DNA of 64,000 bases from Clostridia bacterium. Its GTDB lineage: Bacteria; Bacillota; Clostridia; Christensenellales; Aristaeellaceae. This document shows, one piece after another, positions 15,736 through 24,611 of the stretch. Numbering within the stretch: position 1 is the first letter of the stretch; every line of letters begins with the position of its first letter. Where the stretch lies: NCBI GenBank assembly GCA_017395065.1, contig JAFPWH010000033.1:58435-122434 (forward strand), given 5' to 3'. Below the pieces are notes generated by a model. The model saw only the letters and a program-made list of their open reading frames with translations, made no database searches and was not told where the DNA came from. Both the position numbers and the translations under genes were made by a program.

Positions 15736-16794
15736 TTATCGTTTCACTCGAGCGTTGCCCTTCCATACAGACCAGACCTGATCTTCGTCTGCGGGAGAAG
15801 CGTAGTCTTCCAGCATCGTGGTGGCCATTGCGCCGGTCGCCCAGCCAAACTTGATCCAGTCTTCGGTGGGCATGCCTTTGAGGAAAGCGTACAGCATGCC
15901 ACCGACAAAGCCGTCGCCGCCGCCGATCCTGTCGAGTACGTGGATCTCTCTGGGCTGTTCGACATACCAGTTGCCGTCAGCGTACATGATGGCGCCCCAC
16001 ATATGGGAGTTGGTATTGATGACTTCGCGCAGCGTGGTCGCAAAGCAGCCGGCGTTGGGATAGGCGGCCTGCACGCGCTTGATCATTTCCTTGAACGACT
16101 CGATCTTGCTTGCCAGGTCCTTGCCGCCGGCTTCGGGTCCTTCGATGCCAAGAGCCAGCTGGAAGTCCTCTTCGTTTCCGATCAGTATGTCGGAACGGGA
16201 AGCGATCTCGGAAAAGATGTTCCTGAGCTCGTTTTCCCTGCCCTTCCAGAAGGAAGCGCGATAATTCAGGTCGAAGCTGATTTTGGTATCGTTGGCCTTT
16301 GCGAGCTCGCTGAGCTTCAGGCAAAGCTTGCCCGTTTCCGGAGACAGCGCGGCGAACAGGCCGGAAATGTGCATGAGCCTTGCGCCGTCCTTTGCAAAGA
16401 TCCGCTTGAGGTCGAAATTCTTGGCCTTCAGGGTTCTTCCGACTTCGCCGGCTCTGTCGTTGTGTACGCGGGGGCCGCGCACGCCAAAGCCGCTGTCCGC
16501 AATGTTGAACTGATGTCTGTAGCCCCACGGCCCGCCCTGCTCAACTTCGGGTCCCTCGTATTCGATGTTCCTTCTGCGAAGCTCGCCCTTGATGAAGGCG
16601 GCGATCGGGCTGCCGGCCACAAAGGCGCTCAGAACCTTTGTCTTGAGTCCCAGCGAAGCGGAAACGTTCAGCACGTTGCTCTCCGCGCTGGTAGCCTGCA
16701 TGATATAGCGGTTGCCGATGCCCACCGGCATCCTGTCCTCGGGAGTGATTCTCACGCCCATGCTCGTGGCTGTGATGAGGTCGTACTTTTTCAT
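15736..16794 (-). CDS. kdgK: PfkB-family sugar kinase, 2-keto-3-deoxygluconate kinase type
   Basis: 352 residues from ATG at 16794, preceded by AAAGGAG. Ribokinase/PfkB fold: the C-terminal signature DRIGGGDGFVGGMLYAFLKG contains the catalytic Asp (GGGDGF) and anion hole; SFDLNYRASFWKG and DILIGNEEDFQLALG are typical for KDG kinases. The usual N-terminal 'GE' is replaced by a MGVRITPEDRMPVG segment, seen in a clostridial KdgK branch, as I recall. KDG is the end product of the hexuronate pathway to which uxaC (23.2 kb) belongs, but the gene is coupled to gnd, so another aldonic acid or keto-sugar is possible. The gene symbol is tentative. Confidence 0.78.
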   Translation of the reverse strand: MKKYDLITATSMGVRITPEDRMPVGIGNRYIMQATSAESNVLNVSASLGLKTKVLSAFVAGSPIAAFIKGELRRRNIEYEGPEVEQGGPWGYRHQFNIADSGFGVRGPRVHNDRAGEVGRTLKAKNFDLKRIFAKDGARLMHISGLFAALSPETGKLCLKLSELAKANDTKISFDLNYRASFWKGRENELRNIFSEIASRSDILIGNEEDFQLALGIEGPEAGGKDLASKIESFKEMIKRVQAAYPNAGCFATTLREVINTNSHMWGAIMYADGNWYVEQPREIHVLDRIGGGDGFVGGMLYAFLKGMPTEDWIKFGWATGAMATTMLEDYASPADEDQVWSVWKGNARVKR

Positions 16795-16825
16795 GTTCAG
16801 CTCTCCTTTGTGTATTCGTAGGTTT

Positions 16826-16854
16826 ATCTTACCATAAATTTCCGGGCAAAGCAA
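16826..16854 (-). promoter_or_regulatory. Promoter of the kinase-gnd-larA operon
   Basis: Minus strand TTGCTT at 16854-16849, 17-base spacer, TAAGAT at 16831-16826; it starts four bases after the end of the upstream DUF1294 gene. Confidence 0.7.
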
Positions 16855-16857
16855 GTC

Positions 16858-17145
16858 TTATCGCAGAAAAGCCAGATATGCAGTCGCGGCCAGAAGAGCG
16901 ATCTGCAGGATCATGGTCACGGGCACAATAATCTGAAAGCTGAGATGCTTGGTTTTGTGCCTGAACAGCTTCATGCCCGCAAAAGCGCCGATGCCGCCAA
17001 AGCAGGCGCTCAAAAGCAAAAGCGTCTTTTCCGGCGTGCGTCTTGCGCTCTGTTTTGCGTACTCCTTGTCCTTTTTATAGGCGATGAGCGCTGCCAAGCT
17101 CATGATCAGCATGAGCGCCGCAAGGATATAAAACAAAATCTCCAT
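16858..17145 (-). CDS. DUF1294 small membrane protein
   Basis: 95 residues with three hydrophobic segments (about 2-22, 43-60 and 70-93). The DUF1294 core RTPEKTLLLLSACFGGIGAFAGMKLFRHKTKHLSFQ is clear. Function of the family is unknown. Ribosome binding site AAGGGGAA eight bases before the ATG. Last gene of the der-plsY-xylB-amidohydrolase-DUF4317 run, 22 bases after DUF4317. Confidence 0.9.
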   Translation of the reverse strand: MEILFYILAALMLIMSLAALIAYKKDKEYAKQSARRTPEKTLLLLSACFGGIGAFAGMKLFRHKTKHLSFQIIVPVTMILQIALLAATAYLAFLR

Positions 17146-17167
17146 TCCGATTCCCCTTTTTCTTTTA

Positions 17168-18307
17168 TCAGATATCGATGTTTATCCCGTTCACGCTCAC
17201 GCCGTCGTCTGCGGGGATCAGTATGTATTTTACGCCGTCAATGACGCGGGTCTCGATCAGGCTCGCCTGTCTGGGGCTCACCTTTACGAGCACGTCCGGC
17301 GTTCTAACTTCAAAACTCTTGTCGTCGGTGATGCCGGCAAGGGGCAGATCGGAGCCTTCCCCGAATTCTTCGTCGAATTTTTCGGCGAAGGAAAGCGCCC
17401 TGTCATCCGATACGCCGCTTTTGATCAGGACGTCGCTGAGCTCCTTTGCGCCGATCCTGGCGGGGTCGGATGTCTTGTCTTTTTTCTGTTCGTCGAGCTT
17501 GTCGATGAGCTGATCGTTCACGCTCTGGATCACGTCGAGGCAGCACTCCTCCTCAAGCGCGTCCATCAGAACGGCCTTGAACGCTTCTTTGTTTTCCTGC
17601 GCGGGCTTGAGCTGCTGGCTCTGTGAAAGCGCTGCGGAGAGAAAATCGTTATGATCCTGGTTCAAGTCTTTCGAATAAAACAGCGCTGCGGAAATATTCG
17701 CGCCCATGTCCTCGAAACATGGGAACATAAAGCCGAAGGAGGGCGCGTTCACGCTCCAGTCCGGTTCGCGGGTGACGAAGTCGTTCCCCCGGCTGTCGTA
17801 GGTGAGCGCTGGTTTGCCGAGCTTTACCGGGCAAACCGCGCAGAGCATGTATTTGAATACGTGCGAGGGGTTTTCGTTGTCTATCGCGCCCTCGTCGCCG
17901 CGGGGCGACATGTAGTCGGTATCGTAAACGTCGTGCATCAGGAGGATCAGGTTGTTGCCCTCAAGCTCTGTCTTGTCGATGATCTCGCGAACAAATGCGT
18001 CCATCAGGATCTCGTCGTCAAACTCGTCGGAGCTGAGCTTCATCAGGCGCGCGTGCATTTCGCCCTCCATCACTTCGTTCAGAGGGAATTTGAGGATCGA
18101 AAGGTTTTTGCCGATGTCTCCCGAAAGGACGCGCTTGAAGATCTGCGTGTATTTTTCCGCTTCGGTCTGCCCCATGCTCATGAGGCTCTTGGAAATCTCG
18201 CTGATGACAGCCTTTTTCCCGTTGACGTACCAGCCGCGTATCTCTATGGGGTTCGTCCCGTCTGGACGGAGCCGGTTCTTGATCTTTGCAATATCTGATT
18301 TGTTCAT
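17168..18307 (-). CDS. DUF4317 protein of unknown function
   Basis: 379 residues, soluble, no signal peptide. It matches the DUF4317 pattern found in many Clostridia: MNKSDIAKIKNRLRPDGTNPIEIRGWYVNGKKAVISE at the start, a central YMLCAVCPVKLGKPAL block and a DWSVNAPSFGFMFPCFEDMGAN block. The second half is charged and helical. There is no catalytic motif that I recognise. Start ATG with AAGGGATAA upstream, 12 bases after the amidohydrolase stop, so co-transcribed with it. Confidence 0.85.
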   Translation of the reverse strand: MNKSDIAKIKNRLRPDGTNPIEIRGWYVNGKKAVISEISKSLMSMGQTEAEKYTQIFKRVLSGDIGKNLSILKFPLNEVMEGEMHARLMKLSSDEFDDEILMDAFVREIIDKTELEGNNLILLMHDVYDTDYMSPRGDEGAIDNENPSHVFKYMLCAVCPVKLGKPALTYDSRGNDFVTREPDWSVNAPSFGFMFPCFEDMGANISAALFYSKDLNQDHNDFLSAALSQSQQLKPAQENKEAFKAVLMDALEEECCLDVIQSVNDQLIDKLDEQKKDKTSDPARIGAKELSDVLIKSGVSDDRALSFAEKFDEEFGEGSDLPLAGITDDKSFEVRTPDVLVKVSPRQASLIETRVIDGVKYILIPADDGVSVNGINIDI

Positions 18308-18319
18308 TGAGTTTATCCC

Positions 18320-19495
18320 TTATTCTGTTATTATAAGCGCCGTTTCCATCGCGATGCCCGTCTCCATGGCGCGTTCGTCGGGGCAGAAGTCCTTGCTGTG
18401 GAGAGGCGCGCCGATGTGCTGCCTGTCACTTGAGCAGCCCACATGGAAAAACGCCCCGGGCGCGTGATCCAGAAAGTATGAGAAATCTTCACCGCCCATG
18501 CTCGGCGCGTCTTTGACGAGTGCCTTGTCTTTTCCGTACATTCCGGAGGCGATCCTGAGAACCCTCTGAGCGTGTTCCGGCACGTTCACGAGCGCGCTGT
18601 AGCCTTCCGTGACGGTCGCTTTGGCCTCGCAGCGGTAAGCGATACCGACGCCCCGGCAGGTCTCCTCGATCCTGCTGATCAGCTTTTGTCTGAGCGTCCT
18701 GTCCGCACAGCGCAGCGTACCGGTCATGCGTACGCTGTCGCAGATGATGTTGGAAGCGCTGCCGCCGTGGATCGTTCCGATCGTCAGCACGGCCGTCTCG
18801 AGCGGAGAAACGTTTCTTGAAACGATCGCCTGCAGCGCAGTAATCAGCTGTCCCGCGCACACGATGGCGTCGTAACCGTTTTCCGGATACGCGCCGTGCG
18901 AGCCCGTGCCGTTTACGACGATTTCAACGCTGTCCGTACTCGCGTTCAGCGTAAGCGGTCTGGTTTCAACCTCTCCCACTACGAGCCGCGGCATGACGTG
19001 GAGGCCGTAGACGCGGTCTACGTGATACCTTTCCATCATCCCGCTTTCGGCCATGGGCTTTGCGCCGCCTTCGGTCTCTTCCGCGGGCTCGAACATCAAA
19101 AGGCAGCCGCCGCAAAAGCCGTCTTGAAGCCCCTTAAGCAGCCTCGCCGCAGAGAGCATGATCGCGGTATGCATATCGTGCCCACAGGCGTGCATGTAGC
19201 CGTCGTGCTCGCTTCGGAAGGGACAGCCTTCCGGTTCGGTGATGGGCAGCGCGTCAAAGTCTGCCCTGAGCGCCGTCACCTTGCCCGGTTTTCCGCCGTC
19301 GATATAGGCGCAAATCCAGCCGCCTTCGGGCGCCTCGTACGCCGCGCCGATCTCTTCGAGCTTTTGCCTGATCAGCGCCTTCGTCTTTTCCTCCCGGTAG
19401 CCGGGTTCGGGGATCCTGTGCAGCTGCCGCCGCGTTTCGACTGCCCAGCCGAATTGTTCGGCGGCAAGCTGCTTTATTTGTTCGTATGTGTACAT
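18320..19495 (-). CDS. M20-family metal-dependent amidohydrolase (hippurate hydrolase/N-acyl amino acid deacylase type)
   Basis: 391 residues, typical length. Metal ligands of the M20D group are visible: HACGHDMHTA (Cys/His pair as in indole-acetyl-amino acid and N-acetyl-diaminopimelate deacetylases), MFEPAEETEGGAKPM, GLHVMP, the dimerisation-domain motif NGTGSHGAYPENGYDAI, and GGEDFSYFL near the end. It probably deacylates an N-acyl amino acid or cleaves an aminoacyl conjugate. The start lies three bases after the xylB stop. Confidence 0.9.
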   Translation of the reverse strand: MYTYEQIKQLAAEQFGWAVETRRQLHRIPEPGYREEKTKALIRQKLEEIGAAYEAPEGGWICAYIDGGKPGKVTALRADFDALPITEPEGCPFRSEHDGYMHACGHDMHTAIMLSAARLLKGLQDGFCGGCLLMFEPAEETEGGAKPMAESGMMERYHVDRVYGLHVMPRLVVGEVETRPLTLNASTDSVEIVVNGTGSHGAYPENGYDAIVCAGQLITALQAIVSRNVSPLETAVLTIGTIHGGSASNIICDSVRMTGTLRCADRTLRQKLISRIEETCRGVGIAYRCEAKATVTEGYSALVNVPEHAQRVLRIASGMYGKDKALVKDAPSMGGEDFSYFLDHAPGAFFHVGCSSDRQHIGAPLHSKDFCPDERAMETGIAMETALIITE

Positions 19496-19498
19496 GTG

Positions 19499-21019
19499 TT
19501 ATTCCATGTCGAAGATCTGCTTGTTGGCATGATACAGAAGCTTGTACTTCTCGTAGGCCTTCCGATACGCCGGGATCACCGCGGGATTTGGCGTATAGAA
19601 CTTCTCGTCTTCGCTGAGGACCTCTATGGCTTCGCCCAGGTCCTTCCAGATGCCCGCGCCTACGCCCGCCACGAGCACCGCGCCGTATGCGCCGCCCTCT
19701 TTGGCCGCCGACATCGTGTATACGGGCAGCTCGAAAATATCTGCCGCCATTTGCTTCCAGAGTTCGCTCGACGCGCCGCCGCCGGAGAGATACACCTTTT
19801 CGGGCTTGATCGACGCGCTCATCAGCTCTACGACCTGCTTTAAGCTGAACGTTACGCCCTCCATGACCGCGCGCGCCATTTCGTCTCTCGTCGTTCCGAG
19901 GGACAGACCGTAGAAGATCCCCTTCGCGTTCGGATCGGGATAGGGACATCTTTCACCCGTCAGATACGGCGCAAACAGCACGCCGTTTGAACCCGCGGGC
20001 ACCTTGGACGCCTTCTCGTCGATCAGCGCGTAGACGTTCTTTCCCTCCCGGTCCGCTTCCGCCTTGTCTTCGCCCGCAAGGGTCTTTACATACCAGCTCA
20101 GCGCGCCGCCCGCTGTAAGCGTACAGCCGAAGCAATGCCACAGATCCTTTTCGTTGTTGCAGAACATCTGAAGCTTGCCCTCGGGGTTCAGGCTGTACTT
20201 GTCCATGCCCATGGCTACGTTGCCGCTCGTGCCGATGACGACGCCCAGCACGCCCGGCTTTACCAGGCCCGTACCGGTCGTTTGGATCACTGCGTCGCCG
20301 CCGCCTGCGTACACGTCGATGCCCTCGATGAGGCCGGTTTCCTCGGCCGCTTCCTTCGTAACGACGCCCGCTTTATCCACACTTTCCATGCAGGGCGGGA
20401 AAATATCCATGTTCAGCCCGGCCTTCAGAATGAGCTCTTTGCACCATTTTCTGTTTTTCGTATCGAAAAAACCCGTGCCGGAGGCCTCGCTCATGTCCAT
20501 ACCGATCTTTCCGGTGAATTTAAAGCGGATATAATCCTTCGGGCAGACGAACACCTTCATTTTTTTGAAATTGTCGGGTTCCTCCTCCTTGAGCCAGAGG
20601 ATCTTTCCGCCGGTGTATCCGGTCAGCATGCGGTTGTTCGTATAAGCCAGCAAGCCCTCGAGGCCGCCCGCCTTTTCGGTGATCTCGTCACACTGCTTCT
20701 GCGTTCTCTGGTCGCACCAAAGGATCGAAGGCCTTATGACCCGGTAAGCTTCGTCCAGCGCCACGAGGCCGTGCATCTGCCCGGAGAAGGAAATGCCGGC
20801 TATGTCTTTTAAATCTACGGGATGCTTGGAGAGGATCGCTTTGATTCCCCTTTTGACGCCTTCCCACCAGTCTTCTGGGTCTTGCTCTGCCCAGCCGTGC
20901 CTGGGCGTGTATAAGGGGTATTCCTGCGTCGACGAGGCGAGCACCTTGCCCTTGTCGTCGCATAGCAGGCATTTTGCGCCGGAGGTTCCCACATCCAAAC
21001 CGATCAGGTATTTACTCAT
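19499..21019 (-). CDS. xylB: Xylulokinase (FGGY family)
   Basis: 506 residues. FGGY carbohydrate kinase with phosphate loop IGLDVGTSGAKCLL, the xylulokinase-type substrate motif ISFSGQMHGLV with GWAEQDPEDWW before it, ILWCDQRT, the catalytic-base region YAGGGDAVIQTTGTG, and YLSGGGASSELWKQMAADIF for ATP. It makes xylulose-5-phosphate. No xylose isomerase is nearby; instead it overlaps plsY by eight bases, an unusual neighbour for a sugar kinase. Ribosome binding site GGAGGAAAAAG lies inside plsY. Confidence 0.92.
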   Translation of the reverse strand: MSKYLIGLDVGTSGAKCLLCDDKGKVLASSTQEYPLYTPRHGWAEQDPEDWWEGVKRGIKAILSKHPVDLKDIAGISFSGQMHGLVALDEAYRVIRPSILWCDQRTQKQCDEITEKAGGLEGLLAYTNNRMLTGYTGGKILWLKEEEPDNFKKMKVFVCPKDYIRFKFTGKIGMDMSEASGTGFFDTKNRKWCKELILKAGLNMDIFPPCMESVDKAGVVTKEAAEETGLIEGIDVYAGGGDAVIQTTGTGLVKPGVLGVVIGTSGNVAMGMDKYSLNPEGKLQMFCNNEKDLWHCFGCTLTAGGALSWYVKTLAGEDKAEADREGKNVYALIDEKASKVPAGSNGVLFAPYLTGERCPYPDPNAKGIFYGLSLGTTRDEMARAVMEGVTFSLKQVVELMSASIKPEKVYLSGGGASSELWKQMAADIFELPVYTMSAAKEGGAYGAVLVAGVGAGIWKDLGEAIEVLSEDEKFYTPNPAVIPAYRKAYEKYKLLYHANKQIFDME

Positions 21020-21674
21020 GTTTCTTTTTCCTCCTGTCTCTGAGCTTTTGAGCCATTTTCGATGAAGTTTCGTTGATCTTCTGCGCGTCGAGTTTGTTTT
21101 CCGTGCCGTCCGAAAGCCGTTTCAGATTTGCCCTGTGCGAATAGAGCGCAAGCAGGCAGGCGATTAGCGGAAATACGATACAGCGCCAGTCCTCGTGATG
21201 CCAAAGGGTCATAAGGATCGGCAAAAGGATCGCCGTGGTGATCGAGGCCGCGCTCATAAAGCCGGTGATCAGCACGATGGCAAGCTGTACGCCGACTAAG
21301 ATCAGAGCAACGCGCCAGTCTGCCACCAGTATATAGCCAAGCGAGGTAGACATGCCCTTTCCGCCGCGAAAGCTGAAAAACAAGGGCCAGTTGTGCCCGA
21401 TCACAGCCATGATGCCGCCGACGTGCAGCCCCAGCTCTCCGGCAAGCTTGTAGCCGATGAACGAAGCGAGCACGCCCTTTATCGTATCGCCCGCGAACGT
21501 AAGAAAGCTCGGAAGCCAGCCCAGCGTGCGCATGACGTTGGTCATTCCGACGTTTCCGCTGCCCTGGGAGCGTATATCCACGCGCCCGTAGGCTTTCGAT
21601 ACCAGCACGCCCGTCGATATGGAGCCCAGAACGTATGCAATCAACGCCGTCAGCAGTATGCGCAGCGCCGTCAT
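21012..21674 (-). CDS. plsY: Glycerol-3-phosphate acyltransferase PlsY
   Basis: 220 residues. Integral membrane enzyme that uses acyl-phosphate to make lysophosphatidate, the first step of phospholipid synthesis. The three conserved PlsY motifs are visible: GSISTGVLVSK / RSQGSGNVGMTNVMRTLG, GGIMAVIGHNWPLFFSFRGGKGMSTSLG and the later helices; five hydrophobic segments. The C-terminal 35 residues are very basic. Its ATG overlaps the der stop (ATGA), the common der-plsY order. Confidence 0.95.
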   Translation of the reverse strand: MTALRILLTALIAYVLGSISTGVLVSKAYGRVDIRSQGSGNVGMTNVMRTLGWLPSFLTFAGDTIKGVLASFIGYKLAGELGLHVGGIMAVIGHNWPLFFSFRGGKGMSTSLGYILVADWRVALILVGVQLAIVLITGFMSAASITTAILLPILMTLWHHEDWRCIVFPLIACLLALYSHRANLKRLSDGTENKLDAQKINETSSKMAQKLRDRRKKKHE

Positions 21675-22999
21675 TTCTCCTCGCTCCCCTTTTCTCTCAA
21701 AATGAACTTGAGCGGTGTTCCGACAAAGCCGAAGGCCTGACGGAAGCGGTTTTCAAGATAACGCTCGTAAGAAAAATGCATCAGTTCCTTGTCGTTTACG
21801 AAGAACACGAAGGTCGGAGGATTAGTTTCCTGCTGCGTCGCGTAATAGATCCGAAGGCGCCTTCCGCTGGTTGCGGGCGGCTGAAGCGCAGCCTGTGCGT
21901 CCTGAAGGATGTCGTTCAAAAGGCCCGTGGTAATTCTGCGCGAGGCCTGCGTATAGACCTCCTTGACCGTTGAAAGGATGCGGTTCACTCGCTGGCCTGT
22001 CAGCGCGGAAATGTATACGATGGGCGCGTATTCCATGAATTTCAGCTTTTCGCGCACTTCTTTGGAATACTTTTCGAGCGTGCCCGTTTCTTTTTCGAGC
22101 GCGTCCCATTTATTGATCACGATGATCGCAGGTTTTCCGGCTTCGTCGATATAGCCTGCAATTTTGGCGTCCTGCTCGCTGACGCCTTCCTTTGCGTCGA
22201 TCAGCAAAAGCGCCACGTCGCAGCGATCGATCGCCGCAAAGCTCCTCACGACCGAGAAGCGCTCCAGCGACTGGTATTCGATTGCCCTTTTGCGGCGGAT
22301 GCCTGCGGTGTCGATGATGATATAGGTGTCGTCGCCATCTTCAAAGCGCGTGTCGATCGCGTCGCGGGTCGTACCGGCGATATCGCTGACCATGACCCTT
22401 TCCTGACCCAGGATACGGTTTACGAGCGAGGATTTGCCCACGTTCGGCTTGCCTACGACGGCGATGGAAATCGGCTTGTCTTCTTCCTCCTCTTCGCTTT
22501 CCTCCGGGAAAAGCTTAACGACTTCGTCCAGCAGATCGCCAAGGTTCAAGAGATTCAGCGAGGAAATACCGACGGGATCGCCGATGCCGAGCTGATAAAA
22601 GTCGTACACGTCGTTCATCAGCTTGACATTGTCGATCTTGTTTACGACGAGAAGCACCGGTTTTCCGGAACGCCTGAGCATATCGGCGACGGTCTCGTCG
22701 TCTGCGGTCATGCCCTGCCTGCCGTCGACGAAAAACAGTATGACGTCGCAGGTCTCGATCGCGATCTCGGCCTGCCGGCGCATCTGCTTGAGGAGCGGAT
22801 CGTCGCTGTTTGGATCGATGCCGCCCGTATCGATCAAAGTGAATTTATGGTTCAACCATTCGCAGTCGGCGTATACCCTGTCCCGGGTGACGCCGGGGGT
22901 ATCTTCGACGATGGCGATGCGTTTGCCCGCCATTTTATTGAAAAAAGTGGATTTGCCTACGTTCGGCCTGCCCACGATCGCTACCAAAGGTTTTGACAT
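21671..22999 (-). CDS. der: Ribosome biogenesis GTPase Der (EngA)
   Basis: 442 residues from ATG at 22999 (GGAG nine bases upstream), the usual size; an in-frame GTG/ATG extension is rejected. Two tandem GTPase domains: first with GRPNVGKST, DTGG and NKID; second with GKPNVGKSS, DTAG and NKWD; then a KH-like domain (about residues 350-440). Der acts in 50S subunit maturation. It heads the der-plsY-xylB-amidohydrolase-DUF4317-DUF1294 run. Confidence 0.97.
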   Translation of the reverse strand: MSKPLVAIVGRPNVGKSTFFNKMAGKRIAIVEDTPGVTRDRVYADCEWLNHKFTLIDTGGIDPNSDDPLLKQMRRQAEIAIETCDVILFFVDGRQGMTADDETVADMLRRSGKPVLLVVNKIDNVKLMNDVYDFYQLGIGDPVGISSLNLLNLGDLLDEVVKLFPEESEEEEEDKPISIAVVGKPNVGKSSLVNRILGQERVMVSDIAGTTRDAIDTRFEDGDDTYIIIDTAGIRRKRAIEYQSLERFSVVRSFAAIDRCDVALLLIDAKEGVSEQDAKIAGYIDEAGKPAIIVINKWDALEKETGTLEKYSKEVREKLKFMEYAPIVYISALTGQRVNRILSTVKEVYTQASRRITTGLLNDILQDAQAALQPPATSGRRLRIYYATQQETNPPTFVFFVNDKELMHFSYERYLENRFRQAFGFVGTPLKFILREKGSEEK

Positions 23000-23028
23000 A
23001 GCTGCTGCTCCATATAGATTATACTTAT

Positions 23029-23057
23029 ATTTTAGCGTATTACATGTAAATTTACAA
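23029..23057 (-). promoter_or_regulatory. Probable promoter of der
   Basis: Minus strand TTGTAA at 23057-23052, 17-base spacer, TAAAAT at 23034-23029. A TATAAT a few bases nearer the gene lacks a matching -35. Confidence 0.55.
23045..23056. promoter_or_regulatory. Palindrome TGTAAATTTACA between der and uxaC
   Basis: A perfect 12-base palindrome overlapping the der -35 box and 33 bases upstream of the uxaC -35 box; possible operator. A related TTACATGTAA overlaps its left side. Confidence 0.45.
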
Positions 23058-23088
23058 GTGTTTTCATACATTTGATAAGCTTTTTGGC

Positions 23089-23117
23089 TTGACAGTTTGT
23101 GCTTTGTCTGCTATTTT
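23089..23117 (+). promoter_or_regulatory. Promoter of the uxaC-fumarase operon
   Basis: Consensus TTGACA at 23089-23094, 17-base spacer, TATTTT at 23112-23117. The leader to the uxaC start is about 75 bases and contains GGCGGC/GCCGCC complementary runs that could fold. Confidence 0.65.
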
Positions 23118-23198
23118 ATGTTTGTAAGATTCAGGGGCGAAAAATCCGGCGGCTTCGCCCACTTCTGCCGCCTGCCGCAGCGGAAAAAAGAGGTCGAT

Positions 23199-24602
23199 AT
23201 GAAACGGTTCATGGACAAGGATTTCCTGCTTTCCAACCCCACGGCGATACGGCTTTACCACGACTACGCGGAGAATATGCCGATCATCGATTACCATTGC
23301 CACCTCTCTCCCAAGGAGATCGCCGAGAACAAGCCCTTCAGAAACATTACGCATCTGTTCCTAGGCGGCGACCACTACAAGTGGCGCTTCATGGCATCCG
23401 TGGGCGTAGACGATAAATACATCCGCGGCGACGGCTACGATTACGAAAAGTTCATATGCTACGCCAAGGCCATCTCCACAGCCATTGGCAATCCCCTCTA
23501 CCACTGGACGCATCTGGAGCTCAAGCGCGTCTTCGGCATCAGCGAAGTTCTCAACGAAAACACCGCGCCCGCCATCTGGCAAAGATGCAACCAGCTTCTG
23601 GCCACCGAAGACTATTTGCCAAGGCGCCTCATCGAGCGCTTCAACGTGAAAGTCGTCTGCACGACCGACGATCCCGTCGATTCGCTCGAATACCACGAGA
23701 TGCTGGCTAAGGACGAGAGCTTCAGCGTAAAGGTCCTTCCCACCTTCCGCCCGGACAAGGCCGTGAAGATCAACCTTGAGGGCTTTACCGATTACGTAAA
23801 GAAGCTTTCTCAGGTTTCCGGCATAGAGATTCAGGGCGTGCTCAACCTCGTAAGGGCGCTTGAAAACCGCGCGGAATTCTTCGCGATGCACGGCTGCCGG
23901 ATTTCGGATCACGCGCTGGACACTGTCCCCTATGAGGATGACTGCGAAAAGCTCGCCGAGATCGCCTTCGACAAAGCAATGCGCGGCGAAAAGCTCAGCC
24001 AAACCGAAGTGGACGGCTACCGTACTTTCCTGATGATCGAGCTGGGCAGGATCTACAACCGCATCGGCTGGGCGCAGCAGTACCATATGAACGCGCAGCG
24101 CAACAACAATACGCTGATGTATCAGAAATACGGCGTGGACATCGGCTTCGATTCGATCAGCGACGCGGCGATCAGCGAAAAGCTTTGCAAGCTCCTCGAC
24201 GCGCAGGACAAGCAGCATTGCCTGCCCAAAACGATCCTCTATTCGCTCAATCCCGCAGCCAACTACATACTCGGGACCGCGATCGGCAACTTCCAGACGC
24301 AGGGCGGCATCGCAGGCAAAATGCAGTTCGGCAGCGCCTGGTGGTTCTGCGATCAGAGAGACGGCATGGAAGAACAGATGCGCGTGCTGGCGGCATTGGG
24401 GTCTCTCAGCTGCTTCGTGGGCATGCTCACCGATTCGCGCTCCTTCGTGAGCTATCCCAGGCACGAATACTTCCGCCGCATCCTTTGCAACATCATCGGC
24501 ACTTGGGTAGAAAACGGCGAATATCCCGACGACTACGAGGCGCTCAAAACCATCGTGCAGGGTATTTGCTACTACAACGCCGAAAAATACTTTAACTTCT
24601 AA
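23199..24602 (+). CDS. uxaC: Glucuronate (uronate) isomerase
   Basis: 467 residues from ATG at 23199 (agaggt upstream), the standard size. UxaC converts D-glucuronate to D-fructuronate or D-galacturonate to D-tagaturonate, the first step of hexuronate use. Amidohydrolase-related fold: MPIIDYHCHLSPKEIAENKPF (HxH metal motif) near the N-terminus, KVVCTTDDPVDSLEYH, FHMNAQRNNN-type segment (here QYHMNAQRNNN), and GMLTDSRSFVSYPRHEYFRRILC at the C-terminus. Fumarase subunit genes follow after nine bases. No uxaB/uxuA in the window. Confidence 0.96.
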   Translation: MKRFMDKDFLLSNPTAIRLYHDYAENMPIIDYHCHLSPKEIAENKPFRNITHLFLGGDHYKWRFMASVGVDDKYIRGDGYDYEKFICYAKAISTAIGNPLYHWTHLELKRVFGISEVLNENTAPAIWQRCNQLLATEDYLPRRLIERFNVKVVCTTDDPVDSLEYHEMLAKDESFSVKVLPTFRPDKAVKINLEGFTDYVKKLSQVSGIEIQGVLNLVRALENRAEFFAMHGCRISDHALDTVPYEDDCEKLAEIAFDKAMRGEKLSQTEVDGYRTFLMIELGRIYNRIGWAQQYHMNAQRNNNTLMYQKYGVDIGFDSISDAAISEKLCKLLDAQDKQHCLPKTILYSLNPAANYILGTAIGNFQTQGGIAGKMQFGSAWWFCDQRDGMEEQMRVLAALGSLSCFVGMLTDSRSFVSYPRHEYFRRILCNIIGTWVENGEYPDDYEALKTIVQGICYYNAEKYFNF

Positions 24603-24611
24603 AAGCAGCGC

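Noticed and set aside
15064..16821. A 585-codon open frame on the plus strand
   Set aside because: Antisense to gnd and the sugar kinase, both of which have clear family motifs and ribosome binding sites.
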